From the NCBI GenBank assembly GCA_946487985.1, contig CAMLUY010000080.1, positions 1-5,003 on the forward strand: a stretch of DNA of 5,003 bases, read 5' to 3'. A program made the position numbers and the translations under genes. Below are positions 1 through 5,003 of the stretch, piece by piece. The notes beneath the pieces are model-generated. The model saw nothing but the letters and a program-made list of their open reading frames with translations, searched no databases and was not told the origin of the DNA. The stretch comes from an uncultured Clostridia bacterium (GTDB lineage Bacteria; Bacillota; Clostridia; Christensenellales; UBA1242). How positions within the stretch are numbered: position 1 is the first letter of the stretch; every line of letters starts with the position of its first letter.

Positions 1-522
1 CACATTGATATTGCTTGAAATGTTTTTCATTTCAAATGATGTTACCGCGCGGCCGACTACACCACCAACAAAGTTCAAGCCAGACACTACCCTGAGGCTG
101 GTTCCTTCTGCGCTGTCAACATTGCCATCTACTGTGACGTCATAAATATAGCCATAACGTAGAGTACCTGCGAGTGTGCCTACACTATTTGTGTTGCTGA
201 AAGCAACTTGTCTTGGAGCAATGGTAAGGTTTTTCACAGTGCCCGTACGAACTGACGAGTAACCAATTTGAGCAAATAATCCTGCGCTTTGCATGCTGCT
301 CATCGAAACTAAACTGATTTGGGAAATCTGCATCCCGTTGCCTTCTAGCACGCCTGCAAATGTAGTTTGATAAAGCGATGACAGTCCCTCATAGCTTCCA
401 TAATCAATATCACTGACAATCCTGTAATTTGTGGTATTCAAATTTGCAGCTGATGTTTGTTGTGAAATTTCACTTTCCATGGTTGATGCATCTGAGATAA
501 GGCGAGGATTGTGAAGAGTTCC
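1..522 (-). other. Solenoid 2 (start only): second GLUG-type module, residues about 1494-1667
   Basis: The cap parallels that of solenoid 1: NPRLISDASTMESEISQ (1498-1514), YRIVSDIDYG (1526-1535), then TFAGVLEGNGMQI (1547-1559) with the Gly-Asn-Gly turn. Three coils follow: SAGLFAQIG to TGTVKNLTI (1572-1594), VGTLAGTLRYGYIYDVTVDG (1607-1626) and FVGGVVGRAV to MKNISSNI (1645-1665). The site that holds Cys or Ser in solenoid 1 holds Leu, Val or Ile here. The module is cut by the left edge and further repeats are expected beyond it. Confidence 0.72.
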
Positions 523-3500
523 TCTGTTTGGCGCTGACGAATCATCAACGTAGAAGTACTGCACGTCGCCTGTATTTTCATTGAGTTCGGAGTAACTGAA
601 ATTTCGTACTGAAAGCACGTCTATATTCGCGGAAGTCAGCTCCAATCTGTTGAGGCCGAAAACCATGGTTGAAGTACGATATACTGTATTTATTTGAGTT
701 TTATTTTCTTCGCCGTCATTGCTTGGTATTTCAATCTTTTCTGATGTCGGAGTGTACTTTACAAAAGTTGAGCTGGTGTTGCCAGTCGAGAAGAACCAAA
801 CTGCATTTGCGTTCATGTTCTTTTGATATGAATATTCAAGGAAGTATTCATCGAGGTTTGCGAAACCACCAGCATTCAAACGAGTAACACCTTCAAATGA
901 GATTGGAATAACCGATGTGTTGATATTGCCCTCGCCCACAATGAAACCATCATCATTCACTTCGCCCGAGCTATCTACACCATCTGTTTGAATATTATAG
1001 AAATAGTAGCAGTTTTTAAAAGTGCCCTGTTCGTCATTTAGCACATCATATCTTGCAAATGCTGCTGAGGCTGTCACATTGTTGCGCAACGTAGACAGCG
1101 AGAATGAGTTTTTGATTAAGCCGCCATTTGTGTAAACAAATCCAGCCATGTCAGAAGTAGTTTGAGAAAGGTCAATATCAGTGTAGCAATCGCTGATGTT
1201 GCCATTATTTTCATAGACAAATCCTGCTGCCGCAATTGTTGAAATTATTGCACTATTTTTATCCTTGCTGTAAATTGATGTGTTTGATTGTTCGCCAGAT
1301 ACAAATGATGTGATAATTTGCCCTGTTTCGAGATTTCGTACAACCAATCCTGCTGCGTGCTGGTCATAGCGTGAGTTGTTGATTATCTTGCCGCCCTTGA
1401 ATGAGCATGCCGCTATTTTGTTGGAATTCTGCGCCGCAATACCAGACATATTGTATGGAGATTTAAAATTCGCCGAAACTTGACAGTTTGTAATATAGCC
1501 TGAGTTGTTCGCCGTAATGCCGCCGATGTAACTTGATGACCTGAGCGCATTGTCTGCGCGAACGGTAATGTAATACTCGGTATCAACAATCTTATCAGTA
1601 TATACTTTACAGTTGGTAATGATGCCGCTGTTTTCTGCTGCAATTGCTCCAAAATAGAATGCATCGGCTGATGTGATAAACTTAACAGTTCTCAATCCGT
1701 ACAAGCCATAATCATCATTTTGGTCAACATTGATATCAGACCCGTCGTTTGCTGCCGTAAAGCTTACATTGAGATTTTTTACTATGCTGTCCTCATTCAA
1801 AGTAGTGAACAATCCCAAGCTTGACTGTGAACCCATATCATATGCGCCTGCAAAATAAATTGTATGTCCATTTCCATCAAAGGATTTAAACCTGGCCGTT
1901 TGAGGGGTGAAAGCCTCAATACCATTTGCTTCATCAGCTTTATTTGGCAAAACAATGTCGTTCAGCAGTATGTAATATCCATCTAGCTGCATGTCTATAA
2001 AGTCTTCGTAATCATAAATCGGAATTGGGCTTTCTTCGCTTGAAGAGGTGTAGACATTCATCACAAACGATGTTGAAACAATATTGCTGCCTTTTTCAAT
2101 ATCATCAATACTTACATTTGTAATATCAACCGCGCTGTATGCACCGTTTGTCTGTTCAAACTGCCCTCTAAATTCAATATAGTAAAATCGTTCTTCTGGT
2201 GTATGAGTTCGAACAGGAATAAAATTAAGTCCATTGCTGTTAAAGTAGTAGTTGCTGTTTGTACGAGCTGTACCGTTTTGGTAACCTAAATCAAACGTCA
2301 AACCGTCTTCATCTGCCTGCGAGTAATCAGGAAGCGACGGTGAAATCAGGTTTGTGTAGACATGCCAAATACTGTTTTGGGCCAGGCTGGCAAAGAAGCT
2401 GTCGATTTTATTTTGAACTTCAATATTGTCTGTGTCATATTCAATGTAATCATAAAGCTCAACAGCAAATGTAGTTTGTGTGCCGACCTGCATATTGATT
2501 ACGCCATCGCCCATGCCTGAAATTATGTCTTCATTACCAGTGGCGATTTCGCCGTTGTAGTTTAGTACATATTCTTGAACAACTACGCGAGTTGTACTGC
2601 TTGCTGTATGCGAAATATCGCCGTCATAGCGAGTTGCTGAAATGTTGATAGAAAAGACATTACTTTCAGTTGTTGAGTAGTCAATGGCGTTTTCTGTGAT
2701 ATTGAGATAGTACTCACCATTTTCTTCGGTGATTGTGGCCAGCGTGTCTGTCGATAAAGTTGGTGCTGAAATATTTTCATCTTCAAAGCCGTATGAATCA
2801 ATGTTGAGTTTATATCTCATTCCGCGAGCAACAACATAGTTTGCATAATAACCATCTGTGTTTGTCGAAGTTGGAGTTTTGCCATCAATAGATACCGCAA
2901 CATAATTTTGAAGTTTTACTGTCAACTCTTTGGTTACAGAATATCTTTCACCATCTTTGTAAAGGCTGATAACTATCTTTGAAATGCTGCCATCAACGAC
3001 ATTTTCAGCGTTAAGGTCATACTTGATGTAGATTACGCCATTGAATTGATAATATTTCTTTACTTCGTTGTCGCCACTGCCTTCTGTTGTGTTATTGTAG
3101 ACATCAACAATATCTTCAAGATTTATTTTTAGGCCATTGCCGCTTGAGCCCAGAATATTACTGTCGTCAAAAATATTACCTTCTCCTTGCGGATTTGCAA
3201 GGCGTGCAAGGAAGCCAAAGTTTGCAACGGCATTGCCAGACTGATAATTGTCTTCTGAATTTTCGATGAGAATATAATCAAAGTCGCTATCCTCAGGAGT
3301 TACAGAAATTGCAAGCAGGCCAGATGTGCCAGGATATGCATATCTTGAAGTCGTAGAAAGCCCTTTTTCACCTGTCGTCGCTGAAAGGTTTGAGTAGTTG
3401 TCTACAACTACTGATACAATGTTTGTTTTCTCAAAGCTTATCTCGTATGAAAGATAGATGCCTGTATTTGATTGTGCAAGCAAGAAAATTTTGTATGTGC

Positions 3501-5003
3501 CATAGATGTCTGTTGTATACCTGTTCAAAAAGGCATCAGAGGTCTTGTTGACTTCAATTACAAGGTCAAATTTCTGTGCACTAAGATTGTCTGCATTCCC
3601 CGTCTGAGACTTGATGGTCACATTGAACAGGAATTGATTATCATAATCACTGCCAACATATCCCATGTCATATTTGAAAGAAAAACCTTGCTCGCGAAGT
3701 TCGGCACTGCCTTGAATCAGTGTATTATCAGGCCCAACAATATAGTAATATGGATTTGACTCCACTGCTGTTGAATTGATTATGATGACGTCTTCTATCT
3801 TTTTGCTTGAAAGAAGTGGTACAGAATTGTATTTGCTGTTGTGGATTGATATTGCGCCCTTGCGATAGTTGATGGTTACATTATCTAGAATGCGGTTTAC
3901 TGAGGTGCAATATTCAACATCTTGATACTGGCTGGTAGTGCTGTCAAACTCATTAAATGTCACAGTGACTTTTGGAATGATTTTTACCTTATAGTCACCC
4001 TCGACGGTCTTATCATTCTTGCGAAGAGTAATGGTCTGCCCTTGAATGTCAATGTCAAGCTCGTCATTAGCGTCAACAGTGGTTGTTTCGCCGCCCTCTG
4101 ATGTAATGATGCGAGTAATGTCAGTCAGCTCTGCTGTTACAGATGTATTTGTGGTAAGCGCAAAGGCAAAGTTGTCTAGCATTGCGTTGCCGAATGAGTC
4201 TGAGGTCAGGCTTCTGTCTGACAAACTGCTTTGAAGGTCAAGGTCGAGTGTGTAGTGCGGTCGAACGTACAAAGTCGCAGTGCTTTCCCCTCGCATTTTA
4301 ATTGTAGTGTTTTCTATCGGTCCTGAACCTGCTGAACCATTTGGATAAATTATTGATGATGCTTGGGCATTCGCAGCAAAAGCAGGCTCATCAGGATTAA
4401 AATAGTTTACAACATATATATAGAAGTCTAATGAGTTGTTTACGTTCAGAACGCTTGTGCCAGAAATTTGGGCAAGACCTGTTTTCTTGACTGTAATCTT
4501 TCCGCTTGAATCAATAGTCAGCACATCACGGGTACGTGATGTAAAGGTCATTTCGCCATTAATGGTGAAAGGATAAAGTTTGCTTGAAGAATTGATGCTG
4601 TTTACAGATGTATTCAACAAGTTTTGAATATCGCTTGTCGTTCCTGTATCAGTAGATGCTTCAAAGAAAAACATATAAAAGATTTCTTTTTTGCCAAGGT
4701 CAGTATTCTCTATTTTTGGTTCAAGCTGATTGTTGAAGGCAGGATTAAGTGAAAGATTGTCTTCACTGCCATCTGCAAAGTATGACTGCCCCAAAAGTCG
4801 AGTGCCATTATCACCTACGATAATGAAATCGCCGTGATACATTGTATTATCAATATTGTTAATTGAAGTTTCATTTTCTATGTAGCGACGTTGGCGTGAC
4901 GTAAGGTATGTGGTCACATTTGTGTAATTTTTGCCTTCTGTCGGTTCGTTGTCGTTGCCATACATAACGTTCGCCCTGTTTTCTGGGCTTATTCCGAAAG
5001 CAA
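1..5003 (-). CDS. Internal part of a giant modular surface protein (Ig-like domains followed by GLUG-type solenoids), both ends missing
   Basis: One reading frame is open across the whole window on the minus strand: 1,667 codons from 5001 to 1, with no stop in any triplet. The two bases 5002-5003 belong to a codon split by the edge. Neither start nor stop is present, so no signal peptide or wall/membrane anchor can be judged. The order is beta-rich Ig-like segments (residues about 1-990, including a Big_2-like domain at 128-205), a GLUG-type solenoid (993-1335), a linker, and a second solenoid (1494-1667) that continues past the edge. Only six Cys and two Trp occur, and Asn, Asp, Ser, Thr and Tyr are abundant, which suits a secreted beta-rich protein. 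Known proteins built this way are usually cell-surface or secreted and are often presumed adhesins; that role is inferred here. No catalytic motif was seen. The reading frame is certain; the function is not. Confidence 0.93.
523..990 (-). other. Residues 1338-1493: linker between the two solenoids
   Basis: After the last Cys-bearing repeat the sequence becomes Asp/Gly/Asn-rich (GVDSSGEVNDDGFIVGEGN, 1341-1359). It continues with GGFANLDEYFLEYSYQ (1378-1393), the second Trp of the window in NANAVWFFSTGN (1397-1408), KIEIPSNDGEENK (1422-1434) and an edge of hydrophobic strands, MVFGLNRLELTSANIDVL (1446-1463). The Trp-containing strand followed by a Pro-bearing strand resembles the closing segment that commonly ends a GLUG module, so part of this may be the C-cap of solenoid 1. 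The rest is unassigned. Confidence 0.45.
991..1656 (-). repeat. Seven GLUG-like repeats with a conserved Cys/Ser position
   Basis: The repeats, by core motif and by the residue at the Cys/Ser site, are: (1) FGAIAAENSGIITNC, C1131; (2) IGGITANNSGYITNC, C1173; (3) MSGIAAQNSNKIAAC, C1199; (4) AAGLVVRNLETGQIITS, S1232; (5) AAGFVYENNGNISDC, C1272; (6) MAGFVYTNGGLIKNS, S1299; (7) SAAFARYDVL followed by GTFKNC, C1331. The spacing of the site is 42, 26, 33, 40, 27 and 32 residues, so the coil core is fixed while the loops vary. The repeats are similar as protein but not as DNA, so they are old. Assignment to GLUG (named for its G-L-U-G-like motif) is by pattern. Confidence 0.75.
997..2025 (-). other. 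Solenoid 1: GLUG-type / right-handed beta-helix module, residues about 993-1335
   Basis: The entry cap reads IYDYEDFIDMQLDGYYILLN (995-1014), then DIVLP, then a Gly-Asn-Gly turn in FKSFDGNGHTIYF (1038-1050), then SSLGLFTTLN and IVKNLNV. This is the usual opening of GLUG-containing beta-helix proteins: an 'E-D-F' strand, a 'Y-x-L-x-N-D-I' strand and 'F-x-G-N-G-x-T-I'. Seven repeats with a 'G-h-h-x-x-N-x-G-x-I-x-x-C/S' core follow (listed separately). Such modules fold as elongated solenoids on the cell surface; ligand or role is unknown here. Confidence 0.75.
2026..2550 (-). other. Residues 818-992: unassigned domain just before the first solenoid
   Basis: It starts at the turn-rich stretch GNEDIISGMGDGVINMQVG (822-840), then a strand TTFAVELYDYIEYDTDNIEV (843-862). 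Next is the only stretch in the window that looks helical, NKIDSFFASLAQNSIWHVY (864-882), which carries one of the two Trp residues (879). Strands resume at FNFIPV-like and ERFYYIEFRG segments (926-946) and end at TSFVMNVYTSS (977-987), followed by an acidic Ser/Glu linker. I do not recognise the family. It is a distinct module from the Ig-like chain because of the helix and the aromatic content. Confidence 0.4.
2551..2880 (-). other. Residues 708-817: probable Ig-like domain
   Basis: The strands are GYYANYVVARGMRYKLNIDS (717-736), TLATITEENGEYYLNITENA (753-772), NVFSINISATRYDG (781-794) and TTRVVVQEYVLNYNG (803-817). A length of about 110 residues with strands about 10-20 residues apart fits a single beta-sandwich. 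The 'Y-x-L-x-I' and 'V-F-x-I-x-I-x-A' strands are typical of bacterial Ig-like modules. The exact family is not identified. Confidence 0.42.
2881..3360 (-). other. Residues 548-707: unassigned beta-rich region with an Ig-like closing part
   Basis: It opens with SGLLAISVTPEDSDFDYILI (560-579), a strand-turn-strand pattern of the kind seen in extracellular Ig-like repeats. A long Gly/Asn/Asp-rich stretch follows (residues about 585-620), probably loops. It then ends with the strands NGVIYIKYDL (654-663), ISKIVISLYKDGERY (673-687) and KELTVKLQNYVAVSIDG (691-707). The regular strand spacing at the end is Ig-like. The domain boundaries are estimates. Confidence 0.4.
3361..3960 (-). other. Residues 348-547: unassigned beta-rich region, probably one or two Ig-like domains
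   Basis: The region alternates short beta-like strands and Asn/Asp/Ser turns: NVTINYRKGAISIH (374-387), KKIEDVIIINSTAV (400-413), NPYYYIVGPDNTLI (416-429), FDLVIEVNK (478-486), GTYKIFLLAQ (501-510), IYLSYEISFEKTNIVSVVVD (515-534). The spacing suggests two consecutive sandwich domains, the last ending at the strand IVSVVVDNYSN. It holds the only Cys outside solenoid 1 (residue 365). No named family is recognisable by eye. Confidence 0.4.
3961..4386 (-). other. Residues 206-347: probable divergent Ig-like segment
   Basis: After a Gly/Ser/Ala/Pro-rich hinge (PNGSAGSGP, residues 220-228) comes an alternating polar/hydrophobic strand, TTIKMRGESTATLYVRPHY (232-250). The middle is acidic and Thr-rich, and two closing strands follow: ELDIDIQGQTITLRK (314-328) and EGDYKVKIIPKVTVTF (334-349). 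The final 'G-x-Y-x-V-x-I-x-P' strand is typical of the last strand of bacterial Ig-like repeats. I cannot name a specific family. The acidic middle (TSEGGETTTVDANDE) is probably a flexible loop. Confidence 0.45.
4387..4620 (-). other. Big_2-like (bacterial Ig-like) domain, residues about 128-205
   Basis: The segment FTSRTRDVLTIDSSGKITV followed by KKTGLAQISGTS (residues about 153-183) matches the Big_2 signature: a strand, a 'V-x-x-x-D-x-x-G-x-I/V-T' hairpin, then a 'K-x-x-G-x-A-x-I' strand. A last strand, DFYIYVVNYF (192-201), closes the domain. Big_2 domains are about 80 residues long, which fits. In the family they act as spacers or binding modules in surface proteins such as intimins and invasins. 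Assignment is by motif only; the first strands are weakly defined. Confidence 0.62.
4621..5001 (-). other. Residues 1-127: unassigned beta-rich segment of the giant protein
   Basis: This is the most N-terminal part visible and is cut by the window edge. It contains short hydrophobic stretches such as DFIIVGDNGTRLLGQSYF (residues 58-75), separated by polar Asn/Asp/Ser-rich turns, and a strongly aromatic stretch IFYMFFFEAS (107-116). The aromatic stretch is too short and too close to charged residues to be a membrane segment. I do not recognise a family. It may be the end of one Ig-like domain and the opening strands of the Big_2-like domain that follows. Confidence 0.4.

Noticed and set aside
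15..35. Perfect inverted repeat with 8-base arms (TTGAAATG / CATTTCAA) and a five-T loop, resembling a hairpin.
   Set aside because: It lies inside the open frame, coding KMEF and neighbours, has weak A/T-rich arms, and no T-run follows an arm on either strand. An 8-base match with a short loop is expected about once in 5 kb by chance.
1413..1664. An 83-codon minus-strand frame overlapping the repeat region (and another at 2583-2801).
   Set aside because: They are out of frame with the large gene, have no recognisable domain, and lie wholly within it. The in-frame reading explains the same bases with conserved repeats.
1705..1740. An Asp/Asn-rich stretch (SDINVDQNDDYG, residues 1088-1099) considered as a calcium-binding loop.
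   Set aside because: It does not match the spacing of an EF-hand, a dockerin or an RTX nonapeptide, and similar acidic loops occur throughout the protein.
3472..3759. A 95-codon plus-strand open frame opposite the large gene, and similar shorter ones at 669-887, 2259-2474, 3087-3269 and 4046-4234.
   Set aside because: They are antisense to a continuous 1,667-codon frame with clear domains; their products are Cys/His/Leu-rich or low in complexity with no recognisable family, as expected for shadow frames.
4523..4542. Perfect inverted repeat with 8-base arms (ACATCACG / CGTGATGT) and a GGTA loop, considered as an operator or terminator.
   Set aside because: It sits in the middle of the Big_2-like coding segment, has no T-run and no adjacent gene boundary. 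Chance is a sufficient explanation.
4654..4683. Aromatic hydrophobic stretch IFYMFFFEAS considered as a transmembrane segment.
   Set aside because: Only about eight consecutive hydrophobic residues occur, flanked by KK and E. That is too short to span a membrane and fits a beta strand.

Overview
The whole window lies inside one protein-coding gene on the minus strand. Reading the reverse complement from base 5001 down to base 1 gives 1,667 consecutive sense codons with no stop, no credible start and no intergenic gap. Both ends of the gene lie outside the window, so the full protein is longer than 1,667 residues. Residue numbers below count from the codon at 5001-4999.

The protein looks like a very large, secreted, modular surface protein. 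It is rich in Asn, Asp, Ser, Thr, Tyr and Ile and poor in Lys and Arg. I counted only six Cys and two Trp. The N-terminal half (residues about 1-990, bases 5001-2026) is a chain of beta-rich segments that read like bacterial Ig-like domains; one of them (residues about 128-205) resembles a Big_2 domain. The C-terminal half holds two solenoid modules of the GLUG / right-handed beta-helix type. Solenoid 1 (residues about 993-1335) has an entry cap with a Gly-Asn-Gly motif followed by seven recognisable repeats, five of which carry a Cys at the same position. A linker of about 155 residues follows. Solenoid 2 (residues about 1494-1667) starts with an equivalent cap and runs off the left edge of the window.

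The host is probably a moderately AT-rich bacterium (about 40% G+C by eye, not counted over the window). A Gram-positive gut-type Firmicute or Clostridium relative is my best guess, because giant Ig-like plus GLUG proteins are common there. That is inference only: no signal peptide, sortase motif, S-layer domain or neighbouring gene is visible to settle it. No in-frame TGA occurs, which is compatible with the standard code.

No RNA gene, mobile element, CRISPR array, promoter or terminator can be supported. The small open frames elsewhere on both strands are shadows of this gene. There is no operon context here. The interest lies in the modular architecture and in the Cys ladder of the first solenoid.
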